Source of the DNA: Trochalopteron elliotii
Lineage: Eukaryota; Chordata; Aves; Passeriformes; Leiothrichidae
Direction of reading: 5' to 3'
NCBI GenBank assembly: GCA_024734555.1
Contig: JANPWX010000026.1
Span: forward strand, 3,463,695-3,527,694
DNA: 64,000 nucleotides
Below are positions 1 to 13,757 of the stretch, piece after piece. The stretch's first letter is position 1; each line of letters starts with the position of its first letter. A program made the position numbers and the translations under genes. The notes under the pieces were generated by a model, which saw only the letters and a list, made by a program, of their open reading frames with translations, did not search any database and had not been told where the DNA came from.

Positions 1-2493
1 TCTTTCACCAAGCCAGACTACTGCAAAGCTCTTCATTGAAGCTTCTGTAGGATTAGAAGAGCTAATTGTCGTGGCCACCAAATATATTATCTCTTAGTAG
101 GCCATACATTAATATAATAACTTTGCATTTCAAATAGTTATTACATTAAATCAACAAGAAATTTATTTTAAAGAGCATGACAAATTTTCCAAAATTATAC
201 ATATTGCCTTTTTGCAGGCAATTCATGTTGCCCATATTGCAGGCTGAAAGAAAAACAATCAAATCACAAACCACTGAAAGTTTAGCAATAAGATCTGTTT
301 AAAGGGCATGTGTCTGCTGATCTCTGAAATATAAAAACTTTGTGTCTTACCTATAGAGAACATTAGGTTTTATGGAAAATACTGATTACCTAATGTGTGA
401 GTCATAGCTTTGGTTTCTGTTAAGTAACAGAAATTTTTATCCAGTAGAATCTTTATTATCACTGATATACCAGAACAAAAACGTATAATTGTCAGAGCTT
501 TGGCTAAATTTAAACGGACACAGATTTACTAGAAGCAGAAAAAGTAGAAATTAAACAGAACTGACAGAAAATGAGAAGTGTGAAAAGGAGGTAGGATAAG
601 AAATAATTCTGATTATTTTTAGTTCTACTCTTTGATCTCCTCTATTGACTCTGTCAAATATCACCGGCAGAAAAATTACGTATAAAATGTCACGGAAAGA
701 AGAAAGAAAACATAGATGAAATATAGATAGAATGTATAAAGGGGATTTATTGTAATTTTTGCTTCCTGCTGTAGTTTAACACATAGATAGACATATTTTG
801 AAATGTTTTTGAGAAATGGCTGCTTAATACAGTTTTATGGTCACTGAACTTCTTACATATTAGAAAAGCTCCATCTCTAACCTCCTGAGGGAATGGCACA
901 TAGACAACTACTTTTTAAACATGATTAGGGAAATACACTCAATTGTGTCATGAAAGTTTAGGAAGTGCAGTTGTGTATTTGGGACAGATCCCGATTTTTT
1001 TACAAGGCAGCAGATTGATCATCTGATTGTGGCTGCCTCATCCCTGGCTGCTGTTTCCATCCTGCCCTCCCTTTCCTTGGACCTCTCAAGGCTTCTGCCC
1101 ACCAGAGGAACATTCTCCTCCTCCAATCCACATCTTCACAGACATCTCTCTTCTCATCTTGTCTGGGTGAAAGACTCTTGTCTTCTCCCTTGTTTCCTCT
1201 AAAGAAGTAGGATACAACATGACAACAGTAGCATGTATTGCAATATCATGCAGCACATTCTGTCTCAAGTTCCAAGTAAAACAATTTTTCCATATGAATT
1301 CTGTTTTCCAAAAGGTGATTCACTGTGTCTTACTCTCATATGCACAGACCCGGAGCAATGTTTACATTTCTTTTATGCATGAGAATAAATATGCACATTT
1401 TAATGCGCTTTTTTCTATGCAAAGGAATATTTCACAGGATTGAATGTAGCTTATTTTATGCAATAGGTTGACAGGTATTGTCTAAAGCAATTTAACTTTC
1501 CTGTCCCTAGATGATATCAGAACAATTAATTTATTTGTTACTTCAAAGGAAATATTTTTTACTTCTGCAGGCCCTAATGTAGATAAACACTTGCATTTAT
1601 CATATGAAGCGGAATTACTTGAAACATATTTGAAGTACATATGCTGATACTGCTCAGTATTTTGTTAAATTAATTTTTATACACAAAGTGTTTTAATATT
1701 CCTGATGTGATGTGTAGGAGTGGGTATTGAGAGCTATAGCACAGGATAAGCCAGATCACAACTAAATGCTCACCTTGGCTGTTGTTTCATTTCTGCAGCT
1801 TTAGGTCCTTTAAAAACTTTGCATCCATTCTTCTGGCCTCAGCTCAAGTAATGACACCACATACTGAAAGTAATAAAGACTGACCATTCCTTTATGTTAA
1901 TCTCTCTCAGGCAGCTGTCTGGGCATTGCAGGCACATGAAATGCAGTGTATATTACATATCACTTGTTACTTTCATGTGGCTTTTTAGGGAAAAAAAGAG
2001 ATTTCTGGTACATGAAAAAGGCTGCTGCTTATGCCTAAGCTTGTGTCAGTAGCCTAGCTTCACACTCAGCTGTCATATCCAAAAGCAAGAAGTGTAGAAA
2101 GCTGAGGTGCAAAACTCTCTTCACACCACTGACATGCTGGCTTCAAGGGCAGTCATGGCACACACAGATAAGGCAGATGTATGGCAGCATGTAAATTCAA
2201 TATCTACTCTCACTATTTGTTTTCTACTGGATGCCATTCTTCATTCACTTCAGTAGTGCTACTCCTAGGATAGATGGATGGTACACAAGAAAGATTGTCT
2301 CTTAGATAATAAACATGTATTTATTCAATAGCTCTTTTTTAGCTTTTTACCTTAAATATTAATGAAAAAAGTTTACAAATGCTAGAGAAATTAGCTTCGT
2401 TACAATGAAAAATTGAAAATTAATTATTTTGGCTATTTGATGTATTGTCTGTATGCAAACATGTGAAAACAAGTTTTTGCCATCCAAATGTCT
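1..2493. other. AT-rich non-coding stretch, no gene seen
   Basis: No reading frame longer than about 75 codons is present, and the short ones have no recognisable domain or codon bias. I recognise no interspersed repeat by eye, though an old decayed element could be missed. The local composition is AT-rich with ordinary short homopolymer runs. Confidence 0.6.
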
Positions 2494-2558
2494 CTTTTTG
2501 TTTTGGTTTGGTTTTTGGTTTTGGTTTGGTTTTGGTTTTGGTTTGGTTTGTTTTGTTT
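2494..2558. repeat. (TTTTGG)n / (TTTGG)n G/T-rich simple repeat
   Basis: An imperfect array of GG doublets separated by three to five Ts on the + strand. The same class of array recurs in this window near 33.9 kb, and its A/C-rich complement near 18.9, 40.5 and 45.8 kb. Such arrays are common in songbird-type genomes. It is a simple repeat with no coding content. Confidence 0.9.
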
Positions 2559-4302
2559 ATTGATTTATTGTTATGTTAGTTAATGGGCATTTTTATGCCT
2601 ACAAAAATGTTGATGAGTATAGAAAGAAATATTAGTTTCCAGTTTCCACAGATCTTATTAGGAGTTGAAGTTAAGGATTTCTGAGATTAACCCTTTTTCC
2701 TTCAAGTAGTCTTCCTCTTATTCCCTATCTCAGTGCTGGAACTCTTAAAATCCCCTTTCCATGCTGTCCATATGCCACAAACCATGACCTGACATTGAAG
2801 GAGTATCCCCATCATATTGCCTGATGGAAAGCTCTAGAGCTTCATATAAAGACCTTTCCATATAAACATCCTTCCATGTAAACAAAGATTAAATACTATA
2901 TAAGCCTTGTATTGAAAGAAAAACAAAAAAAACCCTTGACTTCTTGACTTGTTTAGTAATAGGACGGGACATCCTGCTTGCACCAGGTGTTAATACAGCT
3001 CTGTCAGGCACTCAATGACCCTGAGACTGCTGGCTTCACTTCTGTGCAAAGGTGCAGTCAGGTGGAGCTTCTTCATTTGCCATGCTTGAACAGGTTCAAG
3101 GTTATAGCTCCTGCCCTGCTGAAACAGATGTCAGTGAGACCAGGATCAGACCTCTGTATTAGTACAGACTTGGACAACACAGGCGAAAGATGGAGAAAAA
3201 GTAAGCAAGACACTTATTTTCCCTTTTTTTGATAGCTCAATTAAATCTGATTATTTTAATCATTATTTAGCATAATTCCCCCAATTTTGAGCTGTTTTGG
3301 CATTTGTACAGGTGCCACATGTGTTTCCAAGACTTATCAATTCTAATTGCCCTTGCATTGGGGATCTGACATAAACTGTTTCCAGTTTCAAATCAGGCTT
3401 GGCAGCTGGGACATAGACTCTGAATTTCTATCCCTCCTGGGAGGTAAGGGGAGCTATAAGCCCCCTAATCAGTGCTCTGAGAGATATCCCTGCCCTGCCA
3501 ACAGGGAAAGCCAAAAACTTCCTTTGTTATCATTGTCAGCTTGCTGTCTCTGTATCTTCCTATATTGCTGTGCTTGCTAAAATAAGTAACAGTAAGTTAT
3601 GTAAGCTTCCACTTGAATAAAACTATGAAACCTGAACATAAAGGATTTGTTCATAAGTTTTTAAGATCCCTGTCTAGAAGGCAATAAACCTCCCTTTTCT
3701 CCCAAGAAGGTTGTTTTGGCTGCCCCAAAATGGCAGATGAACCAAGTGTACAACGAACAGAAGGAGACTGTCAGTCTGAATTGTTGGGTCCTAAGAACCA
3801 TGCCAGCTTGACAGTCTATATTATCCTCTGTTTCCTCATTACACTTGTGTTTCTCTCCCTTTCCCAGGTAGAGGAAATGAATTAGGGGGAGGAGTGAATA
3901 TTTTATGTGGGAACACAGTGAAAAATAAGAACAGAGTATCACATAAAAATTTGAAATAGTAAGTTGCCACCAGTGTTATATTCTCATTCTCTTTTGAGCA
4001 TTGCAAAGTATTAACTAGAGAGCATTTATAAAAGGTATTTATTTCCAAGAAAGAAAGAAAAGGACAAAAGATAGGGAATACTGTGTTAGTGTCCATGTCT
4101 GTTATGCATTCTGTAAAGCTTCAAGGAGGATGAGTTAAAAATGGAGGCTTCTATTTCCTTCCCTCAAAACAATGGAAAAATCTTTTGCCCGTCTGGTAAA
4201 CCTGTATATGAAAAAAGCAAGAAAGAAATAAAAGAATTTCACTTCCTTGACTACTTGGGTCCATCTGGCGACTCTAGCTTTTATTATATAATAGAGGGGA
4301 AA
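2559..4302. other. Non-coding stretch, no gene seen
   Basis: Only short frames of up to 93 codons, on both strands and mutually overlapping, as expected by chance. No motif, splice-flanked exon or repeat family was recognised. Confidence 0.6.
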
Positions 4303-4366
4303 GATATATATATATAGAGAGAGATATATATAGATATAGATATATAGATATATAGATATATAATAA
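4303..4366. repeat. (TATAGA)n / (TA)n microsatellite
   Basis: Alternating TATATA and GATATA units run through this interval. They also produce a spurious tyrosine/isoleucine-rich frame on the minus strand. Confidence 0.9.
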
Positions 4367-4390
4367 TACAAATATTTTAGTTCACACTGT

Positions 4391-4417
4391 TCTTTTCTTC
4401 TTTTTTTTTTTTTTTTT
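4391..4417. repeat. Poly-T / pyrimidine tract
   Basis: A T-rich tract ending in 17 uninterrupted Ts at 4401-4417. It could be a simple homopolymer or the antisense of a retroposon tail. No retroposon body is recognisable beside it. Confidence 0.85.
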
Positions 4418-7400
4418 CCCTATGTATAAACTTCATGCTACAAGGTAAAGTAAAAAGTGGAAGGCAACAGGTCAGATTTCCTTCCATGGTCCAGTGACAT
4501 ACTGAAATAAGCCTTAGTGTTTATCCTTCTTACATCTTCCTGAAACAAATCTTTATTAATTCTCTGTTTGAAATAGAACACAATGTGTGTCCTCATAATG
4601 GGCCATATCCTGCTATCAATATTTTAAGATCCCCCACGGACTGTAATGTGGAGTCCACTAAAAAATTGATGGCACCATTATGGTCAACTGCAAGTATATT
4701 TATAATTAAATTATTTTTCTTTGTATTAATTCAAATTTCTGTCTATGAGAAATTAAACTGCCCTGGTTAAACTAATTAATTGCGAACACATTGTGTTGTG
4801 TTTATTTTGGTAATGTTCGCTTCAGTCTGAAAACCTGTCAGAAATGTTCATGCTTTTCTGCTATGGATTAACACACAGAACTTCAGCAGCTTAGTACAGA
4901 CTCAAAAGACAAATTACAGCAAAAGTAATTTGCTCTGATTATAGGAAGCAATTGTTATAACTAAGTATAATATATGTACAAGTCGAGCCTTGTTGAATAG
5001 AGCTGCATAAAAGAGAGGAAGGAAGGCTAGAAACTGCAGAACAGTAAACTTATGATAAAAAACTGAAATAGAAGAATTTAGGGAAAATTCCTATTTTTGG
5101 CTTTCTGACTACTTTCATCAGGGTTCAGAGAGGTGGGAAATAAAGTACATGAAGTTTCAGCAAATACCACAGAATCTCCACTCAAGAAGTATGTGCTTTA
5201 GAAAATAATTCTCTGTGCCATTTAAAAACAAACAAATTTATTGCAAAATATATCATGCAATTTATTTAATTGGGAAGACTTTCCAAAATAGGAGGGAGAT
5301 TAGGGTAAATTTCTGGGTTGTATTACATTGGACTAAGCCTTTTGGCTGCTGTTTTCCTTTATTAACTTGAATTTCTTATTTCTGAGTGTTTCCCACCACT
5401 GAGATAGGGGATTAATGAATTGCTAGCTGAATTTGAGCCCATTCTGTCTTTCTTTATGTTCTCTTTGTTTCTCTTGGTAGCTTTCCAAGGTTTTCTTTCC
5501 TTCCCTTCCTTTAGTGCTTTGCAGCTTTTGGAAATCTTAATTTACTCAATTCAAATTTACTTTGAATTTGCTTTCAGAAACCACCTGGAAGATAAACCTT
5601 TGGTAACTATCAATGCACAAGATGATCAAAACCTTCCTGAATACAATACTGTTAATTTTTTTTCATCATGTGTGCTAGATAAATTTTTTTTTTTTTAGAC
5701 TTTCCCACTCCATAAATACATATATGTTTCCATATTTTTTCACGTGTTCAGAAACAGTATATCATTAGAGTAGATACATCTATCTACAAATAGAGTTTAT
5801 ACATACATTTTTAAGGACCTAACTTTGAATGGCTAGAATTTTATGTGTCTGTCTGAAAGGTTTTTCAGCCCATAGCAAAAAGCAGGATAAACCAATTGAG
5901 CAAAATAGAAGAAGAGAGAGAACATCACCCTCCTGCAATATTTTACAGAATATGGGAAGCTTTGGGCTAGGCTCTCTGAAATACTGAGTATCTCTCACAC
6001 AAACAATAGAGTGGAGCATTCTAGACATCTTGATTTTAAGCAGAAAATCTCTTCTTTCCACAAAATTTCTGACAGGAATGGAAAATGGCAGGTTATAAAT
6101 GATGGTTTTTGTAATCAGAATGGAAAACTCCTCCATCACAGCCTCCTGTCTTTACCATATTAAAGCTGGGCCTTGATATCCCTTCTTGGGTGCAGCAGGT
6201 GAACACATACAGCATTCCTTTTTATGCTGCACTGCATTCAAATCATTATTCAGTGAATATTGCTGGAAGGATCTTTTGTAGTCAAAACATTCAGTTTTCC
6301 TATTGTGAGAATCTATGTATAAAAATCCATTGGGCATGTGTTTTGCCAAGATACTTACTCCCAAAATCAGATTTAACTTTTCTATGGAAACTAGCCTAAT
6401 TTAGTAATTTATGAGAGAGCAAGAGGCAAGCAAAATTCTTCTCATCTCATTCTTCTCATTTCTCAGCAGTAAATCAGAATCATACAGGTTTAGGAACTGT
6501 TTCTTTTGCTTTTTGCAGTGCTGCAGGACCAGTGTTGTCTTAGTTGCTTCATGAATTCTTCGGTCTTGCAAACCAGGGAAGACACACAGAAGCTAAAAAT
6601 ATTTTCATATTTATGTACAGAGTTTATAAATACGTGTATATGTGTTTATGTATAGAAAATTATCTAACCCATATAGGCCAGGTTATAAATTAACCCGATT
6701 TTCAACAAATTAAAGGATCCAATATCCCATAGTAGAGGAAAGCTCTCTCTTTTTACAACTGCACAAATGTCAGTTGCTCAAAATGGGCAGAATGACTAAA
6801 GGATAATTCTCTGTTCCCCACCCTGGTGCATGAGAAGTGCTGCAGTGTGGGTGGTGTACTCTTGCCATGTATTTTTGGGCCACCAGTATGAGACATGCCA
6901 CTCAGAAGATTATAAAAATATTTGAATCAATGTCTTTTTATGGAGTTTTTATCTTTATATAGCTCTTTTCAGTCTGCTGCTTGGTGTAAACCTGCAATAT
7001 GAGAAAATATCTTAAAAAAGAAAAAAAAAAAGAAAAAAACCACTACCAAAATTAAATTTACACAACACAGTGAGGGTGAACATGCCCAGTCTGGTTTGTT
7101 TATAGTTTCTTTCAGCAGATCTGCTTACAAGTGCTGTATGCTGATATGTCTCATTGATAAGAGACAGCACAGTAAGAAACAGAACATGCAGGATTTTTCA
7201 TAAGAGGCTTGAACCAAACATTGTCCCATTTGCACTTACAGCTTAAAAATGAACTTGATTTTTATGCTGTGACACAATACTAAGTCAATAGATCGAAATA
7301 AAAAATTAATTGTAGTTTCAAGGCTGATGCACCAGTGTTTGTTGTTGCTTAGACATAGATTTTTTACATGTGTAAATTTTGCACTAATATCATAAAATTG

Positions 7401-9129
7401 ATTGAGGATGATCTTTAATACTATTTAGGAACATTTAGGAATATTATACATTTCACATAAACTATTAGACTTCCTATCTTTAGTAAAGGCAATAAGCTGC
7501 TAGAATAAAGCTGATCCTACTAGATGCATGATTCTAAACCACACTTCAGTATCATTTAAATGAACCATAATTATAGTTACAGTTGAATCCCGACACCTGC
7601 CTTAGCTGATTATGGTAAAAAAAATCAACAAATAAGCATAGCTTCAAAGGAATAAAAATTAAACCTACTAAATCCCTATGACTACTCCAGCAAAGCTGTA
7701 GGAAATGGATTAGAAAATAGCTCAGTGAGATATGTTGTGAGGCAGACAATATAATATTCCCTTTGTAATACATGGTAGAGCAGAGAAGCTTTAAAGCATG
7801 AGCTTTAAACTGGCAATTCAGCTGGTGTTGAATTGTCCTTGGCTGGAGTAACAGGAAGAAAACAGGTTTTGCATCTCTCTTTGCATCTCCACTCTCCCAA
7901 ATAAGTACAGGTAGACATATCCTACAACCGTCTGATGCCATCATGTAGACACCATGCAGAGTTCGAAGAGGGCACAAAGAAAGCTTCCAAGTTTCCTGTA
8001 TTTACCACCTCCTGAGACTGATTTTTGTCTGTTTGAAGCAAAATTGCATGCTTCAGATGTGGATGAAGTAGAAAGAATCCTAATAACCATTCTTGTAAAT
8101 GTTATAAGAGAATTAACACTAGTGTTATCTAGCACGCAATCTTAATTTATTGATAGCAGCACATTCATCTTTTAATGCACCAGTCTAGGAAACACTGTGG
8201 ATTTGAACAGGACAGAACTTTTTTTTTAAAAAATCTGATGCAGATTCTGTATATCAATCATGTCTGAAATTGTCAGCTCTTATTCTAAACTTAACATTCA
8301 AGCAACACAGCAAAACCACCTTTGTTCTGAACTCAGTGGGATGTGAAATGCCAGCATAGCAGAAAAATACCATGATTTTTTTCTTCATGTAGAAACAGAC
8401 CATCAGACCATCAAAGATGTCAGGATTAATATGAAGTGGGCTGTCAGAAGTACTATCTGCACCAAAAAAGCAGATAAACAGATTTCAAAATGGGATTTAA
8501 ATGTTTCTTCGTTTAAAATATTAAAGACCAGCTATAAGTTCATTTCTGTGTCAGGAGTAAAAACTATGCCATCTGGTAGGACAAGGAAGATTTTCAGGCT
8601 CTAGTCACAGTGAATGCAGTTGGCTCTGCTGAAGACTGTCTACACTGCACATGGCAGTATGATGTAGAATTGCCAGAGTTATGTATAAAAGGATGCTGAA
8701 TACTGGATGCTGAATAAAGCCACATTAGTTAAGATTTCTGCTTGGATTAATACATACTGCTTTTCATCATAGGGTTTGTGTATTAAAATTCCAATTGGAT
8801 TATCTTCAATGGAAATGTTGCTATAGTGTTTCTAGTTTCCAGTCTAGTGCCAGCATGACTCTGTGCTGGAATATGAACATGAATCCTGAACATGATTTCA
8901 TAGGCAAAATTAATACAGATCATCATCTTGAGTATGTGCTACTGTAGTTATGTTAGAGCCAATTTACCTACACACTAGTAATCTGAAGAAGTCTGTTTCT
9001 TGTCACAAACCCAGACTGAGGATGCTGCAGAGGAACTGCCCAGGCACCATCTCACGGGAACTATTAACCTTTCCTGCTCGCAAGAAAATAAAAAAAAACA
9101 AGTGTGGAAAGCACACTTTTGTGCTTCCA
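4418..9129. other. Non-coding stretch, no gene seen
   Basis: The interval holds a T14 run at 5683-5696 and an A-rich tract at 7014-7039. The longest frame is 141 codons on the minus strand (7552-7977). It overlaps opposite-strand frames, has no domain or family resemblance, and is rejected as chance. No interspersed repeat was recognised with confidence. Confidence 0.6.
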
Positions 9130-9597
9130 CAGGTATTGAAAAACTGGAGTATAAAGCCACCAGAACATTTGGCAGGCTGGAGCACATAGTGTGAAAAGCT
9201 GATAGACCTAAGTTTGTTCAGTCTGGAGAAGAGGAGGCTCATGAGGGTCTCACTGGTTTCTTTATTATTTCATAGAAGTCTATTCAGAAGATGGGCCAGA
9301 ATCTTCACAATGCAGACTGCAAAAAGTATCAAGATAACAGACACAAACGTCATCAAGGTCATCAAACACAGGATAGTGAAAGGAAGAAACTCTTCACAGT
9401 GAGTGTGGTCAAACACTGCAGGAGGTGGTCCAGAGATGCAGGATGGTGTCCATCTTTGGGGATATTGAAAACTCCAGTGAGAGGAGACTTTGAAAATGAT
9501 CTAACTGAAATTAGCCCCACCATGAGCAAGGGTCTGGACCAGATAACCACCATGAGACCATTCACTCTGAAATTATTCTGTGTGTCTGTGATTTTTA
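9130..9597 (+). mobile_element. CR1 LINE 3' fragment, sense orientation
   Basis: CR1 is the main non-LTR retrotransposon of birds, and almost all copies are 5'-truncated. The diagnostic phrase 'ttcagtctggagaagagg' lies at 9218-9235. It is followed by the usual order of 3' landmarks: the 'gaagaaactcttcacagtgagtg' type segment near 9383-9405, then 'gtctggaccagata' near 9531-9544, and the degraded terminal octamer region 'attctgtgtgtctgtgat' at 9576-9593. The copy is diverged, so it is old, and it has no coding capacity. The 3' boundary is better defined than the 5' boundary, which is estimated to about 40 bp. Confidence 0.85.
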
Positions 9598-12240
9598 ATG
9601 GACTATGGAATTTTACCTGACCTTGAGACATACATACTCATATCCATGCATCTAAACTCTTTTACCCTCAGAACATGATCATAGGCACACTAAACACTGA
9701 GACAGTTCCTGGCTCATGCTGTCAACTGAACCATCTGGGAAAAGGGTAGCTGGAGCAGGCTCAAAGTACACCAGGGATTTTAGTAACATTTAAAACTATG
9801 AAAGTTGATCAGCCTTTGATCAACCTTGTGGTCTGGTTTCCCCTTTAGCTACTACCTTGGGCATAATCATGCTAATGAGAGTAAATAATATAGTTTAAAA
9901 TCAGATGTGATCATATAGGTGAGTTCAACCCATCTGCATGTTTTATATATAAAGCATTTGAACAGTTGCTATAGTGTCTCAATTCCATTAACGGACTTTC
10001 TCCTATCGGAATATTAAGAAGAATTAGTAAAGTTCCCCATGAGCATCACAAGTAGCTGAAAATGGCTATGTATGTCATGAATATTTAGAATTCTTATCCT
10101 AAAAACCTCCCATGTTTTAATACTAATATGTGTTTTTTTGGTTTTCCTAAGGATGACTTGATTTGAAAAAATACTGTCTAAACAGAAAGTGTGGCAATTC
10201 ATTTCTTTTGAAATACAAAGGTCTTAGGTACAAAGTATTTATCCACAAACTGGTTTGAAAGCTTTTTTTTTAAGTTGTCATAAGCCAAATTCTGCTTTCA
10301 GAGTGAAGGATGTGGCTACACTGGAGTCAACATATATGAAGTAATTGGAAGTTTATAAACTTATAATGTTACAATTTGGTTCAAACTTTTTAGCACTTCT
10401 GCCTAGAATTTTTCAACAAATTAAATAATCTCAATGCAAAGCTTTATTCTAACTGCTTTTTGACGCATTTTGTATCAGCAGCTGACTGGTACTCAGCACG
10501 CAACAGTAATGAATGGCTGACTTTGCAGTATGATCAGCAACCATTGTTTTTTGAGATAAAAGGCCCCTTGGGCTCAGCCTTGCAAAGTACACAGTATTCT
10601 GGCTTCAGTCCTGCCAACTTGGTCAACATATACATGATATGAAACATCTGAGTCAGCTCACAAAAATAATGAGGCTGCACTTGCATTCAGAGATAAACAC
10701 ACACTAAAACGTCTCTCTGAGCACAGCACACATCATCCTGAAGGACTGGCTTTCTACCTTATGTGCTTATGCATGAGCATCAACTTGTCAGCTGCTCTAC
10801 CAGCCACAGTTTTACTCATAGCAGAACGGCTGACAGCAGCTTGGGAAATATGAGTTACAATACGTGTCAAGAATTTGTGTTATTGTTTGCTAAGAAAATG
10901 AAAGAGGTCAATACACACAGTCGATACTGATGTGCAAGCATAATCAATTGTCTGTACTGTAGATTCATACAGCACTGATCAAGTCAGAGGGTGTTTCCTG
11001 CAGGTTAACAGCTAGCTGATAGTCCAAGCCCATTTAAGTTATAGGGAGAAAGATAAAGTAAGTTTAATAGTGTTGAAGCTACAGTGCTAGAAATACATGC
11101 TATCCAGAGCAGTGCTTGAAAACAGAAACTGTGTGGTTGAATACTCTCTCACAGCCAAACAGTGAAGACCACTGTTCAGTGAAGATGCAGTCAGATCCTT
11201 CTTTCCTGGAAGCCATGATTTCACTGCTTGCAACTTGTTTTTCCTCAGTTTTGTCTTTTGTGTAGGAGATGCACGACTTTGCATCAGACCAAAACAGACT
11301 ACTTGGGTTAAAGTAACATAATGTATTTTACTCTGTCATATTACTTGCTACTCTTATTGCAAGTTTTAAAAGTGAACGACAGTACATTTCATCAGTTTAT
11401 ACTATAAACCAGCCTCAACTTCACATACAATGACCTTGAAAGGACCGTGCAAAGCCTGCTCTTTTGTCAGGTGCTTCCAACTGGCAGTGCAAAGATTTAG
11501 AATATTTCACTGTATCTGATGAGAAATAGATTATTACTGCAGAGAATTGCTGCAGTACAGGGTGCCTTTCTGTCCTATCCTGCAAGGACCCATCCTGGCT
11601 GGATGTCCTACAGTAAGGGTGAGGGTTGCTGTACACGCTCCTCCTTTAGCACATTGGCCAAGGCATGCTTCCTGAGGGTACATTATAAATGTATTTTCAA
11701 ATTTGAAGAGCATGGTGATGAATTAGAATATACACTACAGAAGAGGGTGCTGACTCTAAGTTAGCAAGTCACAGACCTTTGCTGCTGACTCCACCATCCA
11801 TTAAGAAAATGCTTGATCTCTCTCTCTCATCTGACATTTCAGAGTACACTGTGGGAAAGAGAAGTTCCAATTGAAATTCAAGCCAAGTAAAACAGAAGAG
11901 AAAAATGTTTTCTGTGAACTGAAAAACTGGGTTAGAAGTTTGCGTAGATGGAAGGGGCTCCAAAGGGTCAAACTTTTGAAATACTTCATACAGTTTGACA
12001 AATAACTGAAAATAACAATGAACTTAAAACTTCCATATTTTTTTTTACTTTTGCAGTCCTGCTACAGCTTAGGATAATTACCACTGCTTAAAATAAATAA
12101 CTTGTCCATTATATGATAAAAAAAGAAAACAAAATCCCAACAACCCACCTTAAGTCAGCTGGTTAAAAAAACAGTGTACTTACTTATTTCCATGTAATAT
12201 ACATTTTTTTTAAACATTTTAATATCGCCAAGTACATTTC
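9598..12240. other. Non-coding stretch, no gene seen
   Basis: Short frames only (up to 81 codons). No repeat family, RNA gene or exon was recognised. Confidence 0.6.
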
Positions 12241-12370
12241 TATAGCTATATAAATAGCTAATAATGTAATAGCTAAATGTCTATATAATAATATATATTA
12301 GCTAATAAATATAATGAATATTTAGCTAATAACAGCTAAATAGCTATATAATATCTATTATATGCTATTG
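12241..12370. repeat. AT-rich degenerate repeat with recurring AGCTA core
   Basis: The pentamer AGCTA occurs seven times in about 130 bases, usually as ATAGCTAT or TTAGCTAA, embedded in almost pure A/T. It looks like an expanded and decayed AT-rich minisatellite. The spacing is irregular, so no exact period is claimed. Confidence 0.7.
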
Positions 12371-12874
12371 CTGAGTCTGTAGTGGATACTGATAACAGAA
12401 TTTGATAACAATTCTAGAGTATCACCCAATTTGCTGGAATACACACACTGTGTATATATATGTGACTGAGTTGTCTGAGACAAGCTACTTAATAAATCTG
12501 TAGAAAATTTCATGGTGAATGCTAAAAATCTGCAAGGGAAACACTATAGCATATTTGTGGCAATGAGACATATTGAATGATGTACATTCTGAATATTTTT
12601 TCTTGTGATTCATAGCTTTTATTTGCATTGAGTAATTGCACAGCAGGTCTCAGAAATAGCAAAATGAAAATAAAAATACTGGCAGGTCCCCTGGTAATAC
12701 TGCTAATGGACAACACACACAAGCATTAAGAAATAGGACTTCCATGATTATTTTAATTTGGTTATCTACTAAATTTAAAACAAGAAAATATGGCTGGACA
12801 AGGAATTCTGAAGATGCTAGTGTTCATTTAGGGTTTCAAGTTCAAGGGCAGTTCTTGGGTCTTATTCTTAATTT
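12371..12874. other. Non-coding spacer, nothing recognised
   Basis: AT-rich sequence between the AGCTA repeat and the first of two neighbouring CR1 fragments. No frame of note. Confidence 0.55.
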
Positions 12875-12955
12875 GCCAAGAAGTGTTAGACTAAATGATC
12901 TTTGATGTATCTTCCAACCTGGTATTCTGTTTCTATCATATGATTTTCTATCAAC
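12875..12955 (+). mobile_element. CR1 LINE extreme 3' end, sense orientation
   Basis: Only the last part of a CR1 is left: 'ttagactaaatgatcttt' at 12887-12904, then 'cttccaacctggtattctgt' at 12911-12930, then degraded copies of the terminal ATTCTATG-type octamer. This matches the canonical CR1 3' end. The copy is a short, 5'-truncated insertion with no coding potential. Confidence 0.8.
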
Positions 12956-13339
12956 ATATGGCTCATGTCAGAATACCCCTGGCCTAGAAATGAATTGGTC
13001 CTTGTTTACACTGACTGACCTGAAGATCTTCCTCAAATCCATATTCAAAGATTATTAATATAAAAACTCCTCCACAGTGCCCCTGGAAAACCACCTGGTA
13101 TCAGGTAAACAACAGTCCTAATTGTCAAATTTTTAGAATTTATGCATTAGAGTTTACTGGAGTGCAGGATGATTTTAAGTATTAACATAACAGTTCAATC
13201 TTGCAGCACTTCCCTGCCCCTTCTCAAAGCTGTTTTAAGTGGACACAGCTCAGAAAGGGAGTCACCCTCAGTGAAAAACTCTAAAAAAGACTGAAAAAGT
13301 CTTACCATGAGAGTTTAACCATATCACAAAGAGGATGAG
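12956..13339. other. Spacer between two same-strand CR1 fragments
   Basis: About 380 bases without a recognisable gene or repeat. Confidence 0.55.
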
Positions 13340-13757
13340 GAGACAGGAACACATCTCTTAGGAGGAAAAGCTGAGAGAGCTGGGCCTGTTCAGCCTTGAG
13401 AAGAGATGACTGAAGAAGAGGGGATCTTATCAAGGCATACAAATACTCTAAGGGCACCTGTTCAGAGATTGGGGCCAGACTCTTCCCAGGGGTGCCCAGT
13501 GACATGATAAGGGGCAATAAGCACAAACTGAAACACAAGAAGTTCCATCTGAAAATGAGGAAAAAATCTTTCCTTTTAGGGTGACAGCACTGGAACAGGC
13601 TGCCCAGAGAGGCTGTGGACTCTTCTTCCGTGGACATACCCAAACATCATTTGGATGCAATCTTGTACAACCTGGTGAGCCTGTTTTAGCAAGATGGTTG
13701 GACTAGATGATCTCCAGAGGTCCTTTCCCTCCTCACCCATTCTGTGATTCACTGAGA
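13340..13757 (+). mobile_element. CR1 LINE 3' fragment, sense orientation
   Basis: A better preserved CR1 3' region. Landmarks in order are 'gctgagagagctgggcctgt' at 13370-13389, 'tcagccttgagaagag' after it, 'actggaacaggctgcccaga' at 13589-13608, 'gttggactagatgatctcca' near 13695-13714, and a single terminal 'attctgtgattc' near 13739-13750. Frames across it are by-products of the element's 3' untranslated region. It is 5'-truncated, as is usual for the family. Confidence 0.92.

Noticed and set aside
7552..7977. 141-codon minus-strand frame
   Set aside because: It has no domain, no family resemblance and no splice or promoter context, and it partly overlaps other-strand frames. Such lengths arise by chance in 64 kb.
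9291..9620. 109-codon plus-strand frame
   Set aside because: Lies in the CR1 3' region, which is not coding.
13302..13643. 113-codon minus-strand frame
   Set aside because: Antisense to a CR1 3' fragment.
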